Shown: positions 11,201 through 23,465 of the stretch, one piece after another
Numbering within the stretch: position 1 is the first letter of the stretch
How the letters are laid out: each line of letters opens with the position of its first letter
Assembly: GCF_041146395.1 (NCBI RefSeq)
Contig: NC_091006.1
Coordinates: 3,726,001-3,790,000, forward strand
Length of the DNA: 64,000 bases
DNA from: Eulemur rufifrons
Taxonomy: Eukaryota > Chordata > Mammalia > Primates > Lemuridae
Direction: 5' to 3'
Translations under genes and position numbers: made by a program
Notes under the pieces: generated by a model
What the model saw: only the letters and a program-made list of their open reading frames with translations
What the model was told of the DNA's origin: nothing
Database searches by the model: none

Positions 11201-11569
11201 AGTGCTGCCTGAGGGCCCATGGCTGCACCTGGATCTTCAGTAAAATTCTTGAGGTTGAACAGGTTGAGGCTCTCATAGAGATGGCTTCTTTTGCCCGTGA
11301 AATTCCTGGCAGGTCAGTATCCCTCTCCCCTCTTTACTCCCTACTGCCACTAATTCCTGCACACAGGGCTGGAGCAAATGTGCCAGAGAAGCCCAGCACA
11401 CTTCTGCGCCCTCCTGTGGCATCCCAAAGCCTGCCTGGGGTGTCCACACATGGACTCCGCTGCCCTTCCAGCCGGGCCTCAACAGTGCACACACTAAGTG
11501 ATGCTGCACCGGAGAGCATGCCCAGGTAACATATGGAGGCTGGAAAGGCAGCCCTTTGGGACCTGACTG
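11201..11569. other. Low-copy sequence
   Basis: No gene or confident repeat was recognised in this stretch between two L2 fragments. Open frames on both strands overlap each other and look compositional. Confidence 0.35.
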
Positions 11570-11900
11570 GGGCCATCCTGCCTTTGCAGCTGTCTCTCCT
11601 CTCGCTCGCCCCTTCTCTGGCCTCCCCAAGCCACTCACACCCTGGCTAGAAGGCCTTGTCCACCTGGAAAGCTCTGCTCATGCCCCGGGAACCCTCACAA
11701 ACATCCCTCTCTCTATGACTCCTGTCCAAACTCCCCTCCCCGTCCAGGCACCAGGCGCCGGAGCACTCCCCACCCTGTGTGCTAACGATGTGCTGCTCCT
11801 CCATCCTGAGGACGGGCATGGTCTCTGTGTCCTGGGTTTCCCTCCAGGCTGGGGCAGTGTTTTGCATGCAGCAAGTGCTCAATGCATGCTTGTGGGCACA
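11570..11900 (+). mobile_element. L2 LINE fragment (3' end)
   Basis: The L2 order is visible: CTGGCTAGAAGGCCTTGTCC, GCTCTGCTCATGCC, ATGTGCTGCTCCTCCATCC, GAGGACGGGCATGGTCTCTG, and the characteristic end CAGTGTTTTGCATGCAGCAAGTGCTCAATGC. A 137-codon open frame overlaps it and is not considered coding. Confidence 0.65.
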
Positions 11901-12899
11901 AAATCAGATGTTCAGAATGGTGGAAAGAACATCCTAGAAAACAATTACCCTGGTCTATGCCCTTCCTAGGAAGAGCAGGTATAAAATCCTTTCCTGTCTA
12001 TAAAGAAATATTTTGCAAATCTTTTGCCAAAATCTCTGCAGGCGAGCACGGACAGTGTCTGCAAATGCTAGGATGAGCAAAAAGGTCAAGCACGATTAAG
12101 ACATCAGTTCGCCACCAAGTCTGATAACAGGGTTGTTTAATCAGACTCCTCAGAAGAGACCCCTAGACGTCGTCGTGGGGCTGAGCCCCATGCCTTTTTT
12201 ATGGGAAAGCCGCATGTTTAATGACCACCTTCCTTTCCGCCAATGAGAACTCACTGCCTTTTCCTAGTCTTGTTTAACCATAGCACTTAATTTTAATCAA
12301 ATAGTTGGAGAGAAAGCCACTGAAACTAATTTCCGAAGTGTCCTACACAGGTAGGAAAGGAGGCAACATGCTGTTTTATGGCACTACTGCTTTTAGGATT
12401 GAGTCCATAGTCTAATAAAGCCAAAATATTGTTTTTAAAAATTAGATTTAAAAAAAAAAGATACATCTAAAGCCTCAATTCCAATAAGTAAGGATCTCTA
12501 TTGCAAAAGAGGATCTCCATCGAGATTACCCACTGTGCCCTGCTTTTTCCTGAGCCGACAGGTCCCTGGGGGAGGCTGAGGAGAAGGGGCTGGTCCAACA
12601 GAGCTGCTCTGAGGCCAGGCTTCCAGAGGATTCTCCCGCCCTCCGTGCAAGTGAACAACGAACCACCAGGCCAGACTCCAACGGCTAAAATGAAACAACT
12701 GTGTTTCTCACTCAACACCCTCTTGTACCAGATGAAGGGCACCGATTCCCGGGAAGGAGACACATATCCCAGGCCATTTTTTTTTTTTTTTTTTTTTATC
12801 CAGCGACAAGACGTAAATTAGGAAATCATGTAAGTACAATGCACGACTCATCCCTTCCTACTGATCACATGTAATTTACATCTTACAAAGATGTGAATT
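11901..12899. other. Low-copy sequence with an isolated T-tract
   Basis: I recognised no gene. A run of about 21 T occupies 12777-12797 without an adjacent Alu body, so it may be the tail of a short retroposon on the minus strand, but I could not identify a body or a target duplication. A compact CpG cluster (GACGTCGTCGTGGGG) lies near 12168-12182. Confidence 0.4.
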
Positions 12900-12929
12900 C
12901 TTGCATTCTCACTCCACAAGGAAAATCTC

Positions 12930-13160
12930 AATGATTTATTCATTTCAAATGAAAAATAGAAGGTAGATGAGAAGGATGACTTCACAGACCGTGTCGTTCT
13001 CGGGGCGCTGGTGCGAGGCTCTCTCGCGCACTGCCCGGAGGCCTCCGTGTGCAAGTCCCTCTAATTAACAAGGTGAATCAGGCGGCAGCTCTCTAATTAG
13101 CGAGCCTGACAAGCCACTGGAAACAGGCGGGCAGACGGGTACACGTTGCTGGCCAACAAA
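12930..13160. promoter_or_regulatory. Possible enhancer-like conserved element
   Basis: This low-copy block is CpG-richer than its flanks and contains two copies of CTCTAATTA. The TAATTA cores are at 13063-13068 and 13094-13099, 31 bp apart on the same strand, about three helical turns. TAATTA is the core site for many homeodomain proteins. Around them lie GAATCAGGCGGCAG and GCGAGCCTGACAAG. No transposon explains the block. The regulatory role is inferred from motif spacing alone. Confidence 0.25.
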
Positions 13161-13364
13161 GGCACAGCACATTCCAAGTGAAAAATGCAGATTTCTTCAA
13201 AATAACTATAAAAAGTAAGATGGTTGGGGAAAAAGAAAACCCACCTATTTTTAATTCTCATGTTTCATGTGTATTTCTCACTTGTTCACAGGGATAACAA
13301 ACTCCTTGGTAAGACAGGGTTGACCTCAACTCTTTCTACAACCTTTCCAGGCAAACCTCACTTA

Positions 13365-14440
<1,076 letters not shown>

Positions 14441-15139
14441 ATTTATGACTCGTGTGTGTACTTTAGTGCAATCGGTACCTGCCATTTATTCTTAATTCTT
14501 CCTAACACCAGAAATGTCTTCTGTAAAACCCTCTTTTTCCCACAGGACACCCTGAAAGGAGCCCCCAGAAGGCAGGAACAGGTAGAAACCCCCTGTTCTC
14601 CAGAGAGGGGCGGTGCCCATGGCTCCAGGACCACACCTGAGTCACCAGCCTGACTCAGGCTGAGCCTTGGAGATGGGCCTGACCCACTGGCCGTTTGCCC
14701 CGATCTGACCTGTCTTTGCTTATCCGCCAAGCACAGGCACTCCTTCCACTCTTGCTAGCTAGTCTCCTGAGCGTGCCCAGCAGCTGGGGAGGTGTCCTGA
14801 GGGCAGCTCTCTCCCTGCGACAGCCAAGCTTCATGGGTGTGGCCTGTGCTCACCCACAGCACAGCTGTATGCTGAGAGCTCACCGCAGCCCACCTTGGTG
14901 GGGACCTCACCGTTCACATTCACCAGAGGACGTGGCTGCTGTTGCCCCTGCAGCCCGGTGGCTTTGCCTGCACTGGGAGCTGTGAATGCCCTCTGCGTGT
15001 TTTACCTTCCAGCAGCTTTCAGTAGAGTTTGGAAGGTGTTTTCTTTTAGCATCAAAGACCAGCTCTTAGACAGATGCTAAAAACAGTCTTATGAAGGGAG
15101 AACATTCTTACTCAGATTCAGATACAAAAAAAACTTCTT
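14441..15139. other. Low-copy sequence
   Basis: No gene or confident repeat was recognised. The stretch is moderately GC-rich. Opposed open frames of 95-96 codons (14443-14730 minus and 14695-14985 plus) have no recognisable family. Confidence 0.35.
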
Positions 15140-15318
15140 TTGAACACCAGCTCTGTGCCAGACACTGTGCTGGGCATGTCCTCTGGAGCAGGCACTGATG
15201 TTGCTACTGTTTTAATAGTCAGAGAAATTGGGTGCCAAGAGGGTTTAAAAGTGTTCCCAGAGTCCCTCAGCTAGAAAATGCTACTGGAAGCAGAACGTGA
15301 ACTCTGGGTTTATAACCC
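15140..15318 (+). mobile_element. MIR SINE
   Basis: MIR order is clear: AACACCAGCTCTGTGCCAGAC, ACTGTGCTGGGCATGTC, a central GTCAGAGAAATTGGG (from the CAGATGAGGAAACTGAGG region), TCAGCTAGAAAATG and ACGTGAACTCTGGGTT. It is ancient and edges are approximate. Confidence 0.8.
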
Positions 15319-15950
15319 AACCTGCACCTGCACCTTCCTCTCCTTTCGAAGACTCACATTGCCCAGCTCTAGACTCGCAGACCAAAGGATGTCACTTCGG
15401 AAAACTTTGTAAAACTCACCATTCTTCTCTGCAAAGGCCAGCCACGACAGCAAACCCTGATGCCAGTGAGCGTCTCAGCATCCCCTGCCCCTCTCTGGAG
15501 AGAAAAAAGAACAACAGGCTTAGAAATGTGGGGACCCTGCTGAGGACAGCCTTACCCCTGCGCCATCACACTCCCTGAAAGACCGAAACTTGTCAAACGT
15601 TATTTCAAGGCCCATCTATGTGAGAGATCGGAAAAGCAGCCACCAAGGAGGGGACCAGTCAAATGAAGAAGCCACAGGGAAGCCGTGGCCACAAGGGAGG
15701 CCACATTTACCCCACTCTGCCACCACCTGGGCCCCGCCCTTATGGTGGCTCCCAGGTTTCAATTTTCCAAGGGTTTTTCTCTGCATCTGAGCATGCTCCC
15801 TGCACACGCCTCTTCCCTCTTGAACTCGTCACCCAGATCACACTGTGTCTCATCCTCTCGTCAGCTCGACAGTTAAGCGTTCCCAGCGCACACCGGCCCT
15901 CAAGAACGGCTGTCGCCGAGGGGAGAGCGAGAGCCTCTGCCCTGTCCTCA
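15319..15950. other. Low-copy sequence
   Basis: No recognised gene is present. The 134-codon plus-strand frame (15663-16067) and the 131-codon minus-strand frame (15740-16135) overlap each other and the L2 fragment downstream, so neither is treated as coding. Confidence 0.35.
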
Positions 15951-16130
15951 CACACTTGCCTTGCCCCGTCCTCTCTGCCTGCGGAAGCCCCCATGGCCAC
16001 CTCCAGTGCCTGCTCCTCCGTGCAGACTTCCCTGATCACCCTCACGGCCAACTCCCCGCCAGAGTAACTTTCTTTCCTCTGAATCCTGCAGGCATCTGAC
16101 AGCACTTTCTTGACACATTGATCACATTCG
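15951..16130 (+). mobile_element. L2 LINE fragment, probable
   Basis: The words CACTTGCCTTGCCCCGTCC, TGCCTGCTCCTCCGTGCAGACTTCCCTGATCACC and CAGCACTTTCTTGACACATTGATCACA follow the L2 3' region. The fragment is divergent and unanchored by duplications. Confidence 0.5.
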
Positions 16131-16171
16131 GCCAAATACGGTCATTCACGTCGTAGGACAAAAATGTCCTT

Positions 16172-16370
16172 TCAGGCAGTCAGACCTGGGCTCAAATTCT
16201 GCCAGTTTCTAGCCACGATACCTTATGTATATCCTTGAATTTATACCTTCTTATCTGGAAAAAGTAGAAATAACTCTCCCACGTTGACAAGTTGTGAAGA
16301 GGATTAAAGGAGATAAAGCCCTAAACCGCCTGCATGTGGAACTGGCACACAGTGGGTGCTAAGGAATAAT
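16172..16370 (-). mobile_element. MIR SINE, antisense
   Basis: The plus strand carries the reverse complement of MIR: GCAGTCAGACCTGGGCTCAAATTCTGCCAG, TTCTTATCTGGAAAAAGTAG, GTTGTGAAGAGGATTAAAGGAG and TGGCACACAGTGGGTGCTAA. All four blocks are in order. Confidence 0.85.
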
Positions 16371-16392
16371 TTAACAGAAATTATTTTCAGCT

Positions 16393-16735
16393 TTGGAACT
16401 GCGTGGTGTAACAAAAAGATGATGTGTGTGAACTTCAATTTTGTCTGGTGCCAAACTCAGGTCAGTCATGAACTGGCTTGTATGACCCTGTGCAGGACAC
16501 GAAACCCCTCTGAGCCTCAGTTTCCTCATCTGTAAAATAGGGCTGACCACACCCGACGTCCAGGTGGGGTTTTCTGAAGTAGCAGGTGCCACCGCACTCG
16601 GCACAGGGACCTTCCAGTAGATGTATTCGGAGGCAAGGATTTTGGCTCCCTCATCTCCGTGTGCCCAGACCCGACAGAGAATTTGAACAAGGGAGCTGCT
16701 CTCAATAAATGAGTATTTGTGAAGGAATGAGAAGG
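16393..16735 (-). mobile_element. Second MIR SINE, antisense
   Basis: The blocks are TGGAACTGCGTGGTGTAAC, GACCCTGTGCAGGACACGAA, CTGAGCCTCAGTTTCCTCATCTGTAAAATAGGG and, after some decay, CTCAATAAATGAGTATTTGTGAAGGAATG. This MIR follows the one at 16172 in the same orientation, about 20 bp apart, so they are two insertions rather than one. Confidence 0.8.
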
Positions 16736-17067
16736 AAAAGGGGGCCATAGCTTCGTGTTTCTTTTGCAATTTTTATTTTTAATAATTTAATAATTTTTAA
16801 TAATATTATCCATAAAAGTATATATTGCACTTATTGTAACCTCATGTTTTCACTTGGCCAAAATATGGTGGTCACTTTTTGGCTTGATACCAAAATTTCT
16901 GCCTTTATCCTGGAGGGTGGCGGGGGTGACTCATCTGAGGTAATTCACTACTATTCTTTTTACATTAAACATGTGGAAAACTTTAAATTTCATTTAAAAA
17001 ACTTATAACATATTTTTGTGCAAATAGCTCAAAATGGCCTACCTTGCTTACACTAATACTTTTTATA
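16736..17067. other. AT-rich low-copy sequence
   Basis: A switch to AT-rich DNA occurs here, with short A/T runs such as TTTTAATAATTTAATAATTTTTAATAATATT. Nothing coding was recognised. It marks the boundary between the GC-richer left end and the L1-rich remainder. Confidence 0.4.
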
Positions 17068-17384
17068 TCAGCCTGGATGGAACTGGAGACCATTCTACCA
17101 CGTGAAGTATCTCAAGAATGGAAAAACAAACACCACATGTACTCACGACTAAATTGGAACTAACTGATCCACACTTATATGTACATATGGAAGTAAAACT
17201 CCATGGAAATCATGCAGGTGGGAGTGGGGAGGAGAGGATGGATAAATTCACACCTACCAGCTACAATGCACGCTATCTGGGTGATGGGCACACTTATATC
17301 TTTGACTCAAAGTGTACAAAAGCAATTTATGTAACCAAAACAGTTATACCCCTATAATATTCTGAAATTAAAAAGTTAAAATCT
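17068..17384 (+). mobile_element. Lemur-type L1 3' end, 5' truncated
   Basis: The stretch begins ATCAGCCTGGATGGAACTGGAGACC and continues CAAGAATGGAAAAACAAACACC, CATGTACTCACGACTAAATTGGAAC, and the 3'UTR words GGGTGATGGGCACACTTATATC, GCAATTTATGTAACCAAAAC and CCCCTATAATATTCTGAAATTAAAAAG. As I remember it, this 3'UTR belongs to L1s of the strepsirrhine lineage and differs from human L1PA tails. It directly abuts the next Alu. Confidence 0.75.
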
Positions 17385-18025
<641 letters not shown>

Positions 18026-18026
18026 G

Positions 18027-18450
18027 CGACAGTTTGGATGTTTGTTCCCGCAAATATCATGTTGAAACTTGATCCTCAGTATTGAAGGTGGAACTTAAAG
18101 AGAGGTGTTTCGGTCATGGGTGGGGGGTGATCCCTCACAAATGGCATGATGCTATTCTCACAGTAATGAGTGAGTTCTCACTCTGTTAGTTCCCATGACA
18201 GCTGGTTGTTAAAAACAGTCTGGCACCTTCCCACTCCTTTCCTCCTCTCTTGCCATGTGATTTCTGCACACACTAGTTCCCTCTTACCTTTTGCCATGAG
18301 TGGAAGCAGCCTGAGGCTTTCACTAGATGCTCAGTATTCCCCTAGTCTTCCACGATGCCAGCAGGATCATGAGCCAAATAAACCTTTTTTCTTTATAAAT
18401 TACCCAGCCTCAGGTATTCATTTATAGCAACACATAAATGGACTAAGACA
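18027..18450 (+). mobile_element. MST/THE1-type MaLR LTR
   Basis: It begins CGACAGTTTGGATGTTTGTTCC, matching TGATATGGTTTGG-type starts. Diagnostic words follow in order: AAATATCATGTTGAAACTTGATCC, CAGTAATGAGTGAGTTCTCAC, TTAGTTCCCATGACAGCTGG, TCCTCTCTTGCCATGTGATTTC, TGCCATGAGTGGAAGC, CAAATAAACCTTTTTTCTTTATAAATTACCCAG, and the end ACATAAATGGACTAAGACA. No internal region or second LTR adjoins, so it is a solo LTR. Its sister at 61498 is the same type. Confidence 0.9.
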
Positions 18451-18469
18451 ACTAATAAGCCCCAATCAA

Positions 18470-20540
18470 TGTGGAATAGACACACTAAAGTCTGTAGCCT
18501 GGGAGTAAGCATGAACCAGAAGGAGGTTCTTGCAAAGACTGCAACTCAGCTAGTAACTATCACAAGCCCCAAAATTGGACCAAAGTAGTCCTGGATGGCT
18601 AGGGTCCCCAGCTACCTGGCAGAAGCCAAAAAAAATCTACTCTACAGGAAGCTAACATGATTCTAGGCCTCAAAACTTTCTAGGAACAATACTGCACACA
18701 CAATATCTAAAACATAATTTAAACATAACCAATCCACAAGAAAATGAGACATTATGAATGACAATCAACAGAAATAATAGTCAATACAAACATACACACA
18801 GAAACACCAGACATTTAAGCTACCAGACACAGACTTTAAAATAATTATACTTACTATGTTCAAGGAGATGAAAGATAAGATTTGAGAATTTCAGCAGTGA
18901 TCTGGAAACTGAAAGAAAAAACAATAACAACAAAATGAAAGTTCAAGAATTGAAAAAAAAACCCATCACACAAATTAAGAAGTCAGTGTTGTTGTTTTTT
19001 TTTCACAGATGAAGAGGGAATTAATAAGCTGGAACATAAAGCAGAAGAAAATATTCAGACTTAAGCATGAAGAGATAACAGGGTAGAAGAACTTGAAGAG
19101 GATAAGAGATATGGAAGAGACAGGAAGGAGGTCTACCACACCAGTAATTGAAGTGATAGAATAATAATAATGACTGAGAATTTATCAAAATTATTGAAAA
19201 ACATCAACCTATCAACTCAAGAAGTCTTAAGACCACCAATGAGGATAAGTATAAAGACATCTGTACCTAAATCCATCAAATAAAACTACTAAACTGAAGG
19301 CAAAGAGAAAAATTTTAAACCAGACAGAGAAAAAAAGACAAATTACTTTTGAAGAAGCAACAGTTGGACTTCTCAGCAGAAATAATGAAGCCAAAAGACA
19401 GTTAAATAATATTTTCAGGATGCCAAGAAAATAATTACCAGACTAGAATTATACATCCAGCAAATTAGCCTCTAAAAATAAACATTAAATAGAACATTTT
19501 TTTCACAAAAAAATGAAAGAATTTAACACCAGTTAAATTGCACCAAAGGAAACGTCAAAGAGTGTTTTTCAGACAAAAGGAAAATAGTCCCAGATGGAAG
19601 TTTGGAGATGTAGAAAGAAATATGCAGAAAGGAAAGAGCAATATACACGTGGGTAAACGGAAATGAATATTGACTATATAAATATAATAATAATATATTG
19701 TGGGGTTGTATTATATATATACTATTAAAATGCTATATAAAGATGTCGTTTAAGTCAACAACGGCATAAAGAGACTTAAAGAACTCCATGATTCTTGCAT
19801 TTCTCTGGAAGGAGATAAAGGTACTAAATAATATTAGAATTGCATAAGTCAAGTATACATGTTATAAATAGTAAAGAGTAAACACAAAAAAATGTTTGAA
19901 ATGGCATATAACATGTAGAGAAGGAAATGGAGTTATGGAAAATACTTGACTAACCCAAAAGAAGGCTAGAAAACAGAAAAAGAGGAACATAGAGCATGCA
20001 AGACAAATAGTATTAAGGTGACAGACTTAAACCCCAATGTATCAATACTTGAAATAATGTACGTGGATTAAATGTACCATTAAAAGATAAAGAGGGATTG
20101 AATTTTAAAATATATATATATAAATTATTTACAACAATTACATCTCAAATGTAAGGATACAGAAAAGTTTAAAGTAAAAGAGTAGAAAAAGATATGCCCT
20201 GCAAACACTAACCAAAAGAAAGCTGTGTGGCTATGTTAATATTAGTAGATCAGCAAAGGATACATTAAGGCAAAAAGCATTATCATGGAAAAATAGGAGA
20301 AATTCATGATGACACATAGTTCAACTAATGGGGAAGAAGAAACTTCTAAATTTGCTTGAAAATAATAATATAGACTCAGAATATGAAAACAAAATTTGAA
20401 GGAACTCTAAGGGAAGGTAAACAAATCAACAATCATGATGAATTTTCACACACTTAGTATCAGATAAAATAGGCAGATAAAAAAATGAGTAAGTGTATAG
20501 ATTTGAACAACATGATAATGAACTTGGCTTAATGAAAATA
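18470..20540 (+). mobile_element. L1M element, ORF1 to early ORF2 region
   Basis: Blocks typical of old L1M elements follow in order: TACCAGACACAGACTTTAAAATAATTAT, GTTCAAGGAGATGAAAGATAAG, TTTCAGCAGTGATCTGGAAACTG, AATTATACATCCAGCAAATTAG, TTTTTCAGACAAAAGGAAAATAG, AACCAAAAGAAAGCTGTGTGGCTATG. Frames are broken throughout. A Tigger element interrupts the copy at 20541, and it resumes at 21386. Confidence 0.85.
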
Positions 20541-21383
20541 CAGTTGAACCTAAAACAACACAGGGGTTAGGGGTGCCGACTGAAGATTCATGTACAACTT
20601 TTGATTCCCCCAAAACTTAACCACTGCTAGTCTACTGTTGACCTGAAGTCTTACCAATAACACAAAAAGTCAATTAACACATATTTTTCACATGTATTAT
20701 ATACTATATTCTTACAATAAAATAAGTTAGAGAAAAGAAAATGTTATTAAGAAAATCACAGGGGGCCGGGTGCGGTGGCTCACGTCTGTAATCCTAACAC
20801 TCTGGGAGGCCGAGGCAGGAAGATTGTTCAAGGTTAGGAGTTCAAGACCAGCCTGAGCAAGAGCAAGACCTTGTCTCTACTAAAAATAGAAAGAAATTAT
20901 CTGGACAACTAAAAATATATATAGAAAAAATTAGCTGGTCATGGTAGCACATGCCTGTAGTCCCAGCTACTCGGGAGGCTGAGGCAAGAGGATTGCTCGA
21001 GCCCGGGAGTTTGAGGTTGCTGTGAGCTAGGTTGATGCCATGGCACTCTAGCCCGGGCAACTGAGCAAGACTCTGTCTCAAAAAAAAAAAAAAAAAGAAA
21101 GAAAGAAAGAAAGAAAGGAAGGAAGGGAGGGAGGAAGGAGGGAAGGAAGGAAGGAAGGGAAGGAAGGAAAATCATAGGGAAGAGAAAATATATTTACTAT
21201 GTATTAAGTGAAAGTGGATCATCATAAAGATCTTCATCCTCCTTGTCCTCATGTTGAGTAGGCTTAGGAGGAGGAGGAAGAGGAGGGGTTGGTCTTGCTG
21301 TCTCAAGGGTGGCAGAGGTGGAAGGAAATATGCATATAAGTGGACCCACACAGTTTAAATTCATGCTGTTTAATGGTCAACTG
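20541..21383 (-). mobile_element. Tigger-type (Tc1/mariner) DNA transposon, Alu inserted
   Basis: The left end is CAGTTGAACCTAAAACAACAC and the right end is the inverted CATGCTGTTTAATGGTCAACTG. Both are flanked by the TA target expected of pogo/Tigger elements. Internal words such as CAACTTTTGATTCCCCCAAAAC, ATCATCATAAAGATCTTCATCC and GGAGGAGGAGGAAGAGGAGG match the deletion derivatives of Tigger transposons common in primates. The exact subfamily and the strand are uncertain. The Alu at 20764 splits it. Confidence 0.85.
20764..21166 (+). mobile_element. Strepsirrhine-type Alu with long purine tail
   Basis: A full dimer starts GGCCGGGTGCGGTGGC. The tail is A-rich and then (GAAA)n, (GGAA)n and GGGAGG-type units to 21166. 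The duplicated target is GAAAATCACAGGG at 20751-20763 and GAAAATCATAGGG at 21167-21179, with one C/T difference. The insertion is inside the Tigger element and is therefore younger. Confidence 0.96.
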
Positions 21384-21385
21384 TA

Positions 21386-21990
21386 TATAGAATATTGCAT
21401 TCAACAACTAAAGAATACATTTAAAGCAAATTTCAACAGAAATCAAATGACTAAAACCATAGAGGGTGTTTTCTGATCATAATGTACTCAGGCTAACAAC
21501 AAAAATAAGACAACTAGAAAATTTTCCTATATGTTTGGAAATTAATCACTCATGAGTAATATAAGAAATTATAGTGAAAATTAGAAAATTTTTTGATTAG
21601 CTAATAAAAATATTACATACCAATACAGTTGGGTATACCTAAAAGCATGTCTACAGGGAAATTTTTGCTTTGAATGCATATATTAAACATATATGTCTAA
21701 AAATGAATGAACTAAGCACCCACTTCAAGAAGTTAGGAAAAAATTAAACCCAAAGAAAGTCAAAAGAAATAAACAATAAGGAAAAGAGTAGAAAATAATG
21801 AAATATTGAAAAAGCATACAATAAGGAAAATCAACTAAGGCAAAAGTTATTGTTTGAAAAGACTAACACATGGAAAACTCCCACCCAGATAAAAAAGGGG
21901 AAGGTGAATGAACAAAGGAATGTCAGTATAGATCTAACAGACATTACATACAGGATATTATTAATACAATGAGAATAATTAAATTTCTAA
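21386..21990 (+). mobile_element. L1M ORF2 remnant (continuation)
   Basis: This continues the L1M that starts at 18470, after the Tigger insertion. Words include TTTTCTGATCATAATGTACTCAGGC, CATATGTTTGGAAATTAATCAC-like text (TATATGTTTGGAAATTAATC) and GAACTAAGCACCCACTTCAAG, which fit the endonuclease-to-reverse-transcriptase part of ORF2. Frames are broken by stops. Confidence 0.8.
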
Positions 21991-21999
21991 AACTGTGGG

Positions 22000-22560
22000 G
22001 ATTTTTCTAATTATCTTTTTTTAAAATTGATTTCTAGCTTAATTGTACTATGTGTAGAGAACAGACTCTACATGAAGTCAATCTTTTGAAATTTATGGCT
22101 CAAGATATGAGGAATTTTTGAACTATTCCAAGTATGCTTGAAAAGAATGTTTACTCTGCAGTTCTTTGGGTGTAGCGTTTTATATAAGTCAATTAGGTCA
22201 AGTGTATCAATCCTATTATTATGGTATTGTTGATTTTTTTGTCTGCTGTTCTATTAGATACTAAGAGAGATACCTTAAAATCTTCCACTGTGAATGAGGA
22301 GTTGTATGTTTCTACTTGTAGTTTTGTCAATTTTTGCCTTATAGATTTTGAGTCTATATTATTAGGCACATGCATATTTAGAATTGTTATGTCTTCCTGA
22401 TGAATTAAAACTTTTGTAACTAGGAACCGGTGCTCTTTATCTTTTTTTTTCTTAATGTGCACTTTGTCTGATATTAACATATAACCAAAAAAAAAAAAAC
22501 ATATAACCATGCAACTTTGTTTTAGTGTTTGCCTAGCATATTTTTATCCATCCTTTTGTT
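22000..22560 (-). mobile_element. L1M ORF2 endonuclease remnant, antisense
   Basis: On the minus strand a 105-codon open frame (22193-22510) contains ITILNMHVPNNIDSKSIRQK, which matches the L1 endonuclease region around the A-P-N-x-x-S stretch, although the key residues are decayed. The words ATATAACCATGCAACTTTG and TTAGTGTTTGCCTAGCATAT follow on the plus strand. ATATAACCA occurs on both sides of an A13 run at 22487-22499, a small local duplication. Another L1 interrupts the element at about 22562. Confidence 0.8.
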
Positions 22561-22561
22561 G

Positions 22562-23465
22562 TTTATTTTTTGTTAATTTTTTACAGACACATAATGATTG
22601 TACGTATTTCTGTGGTACGTGTGATATTTTGATACATGCCTACCATGTGTAGTGATCAAACCAGGGTAATTGGGATATCTATCACCTCAAACATGTATCA
22701 TTTTTTTGTGTTAGAAACATTCTAAATCTTTCATCCAGCTATTTTGAAATATACAGGAAATTGTTGTTAACTATCGTCATCCTGCTGTGCTGTCAAACAC
22801 TAGAACTTATTCCTTCTATATGATGTGTTTTTGTACTCACTAACCAACCTCTCTTCATCCCGCCCTTCCCAGCCTCTGGTAACCACCATTCTACCTCCAT
22901 GCCTCCATGAAATCAATGTTTTTAGACTCCCACATGTGAATGAGAATATGCTATATTTGTCTTTCTGTACCTAGGTTATTTCACTTAACATGATATTCTC
23001 CGATTCAATCTATGTTGCTGCAAATGACAGGATTTCATGCTTTTTATGGCTGAATAATATTCCACTGTGTGTATACAGCACATTTTCTTTATCTATTCAT
23101 ACATTCAACCATTGATGGACACTTGAGTTGATTCCATATCTTGGCTATTGTGAATAATGCTACAATAAACAGGGGGTGCAGATACCTCTTTGATATACTG
23201 ATTTCCCTTCTTCTGGATATATACTCAGCAATTGGATGGCTGGATCATATGGTAGTCTATTTTTAGTTTTTTTGTGGAATCGCCATACTGTTTTCCATAA
23301 TGGCTATACTAATTTACATTCTCACAAGCAGTGTATGAGCGTTCACCTCTCTCTGCATACTCACAAGCATCAAAATGCATTTTTTGTCTTTTTGGTAATA
23401 TCCATTTTAACTGGAGTGAGATAATCACTCAGTGTGGTTTTAATTTGCATTTCCCTGCCATAGTT
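22562..23465 (-). mobile_element. L1MA/L1PB-type 3' end, nested, antisense
   Basis: The plus strand reads as the reverse complement of an L1 3' end: CATAATGATTGTACGTATTTC, ACTAGAACTTATTCCTTCTATATG, CCAGCCTCTGGTAACCACCATTC, TATTTCACTTAACATGATATTC, GGCTGAATAATATTCCACTGTG, CTTCTGGATATATACTCAGC and TGGCTGGATCATATGGTAG. It splits another antisense L1M copy, whose sequence continues on both sides, so it is a later insertion. Confidence 0.85.
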
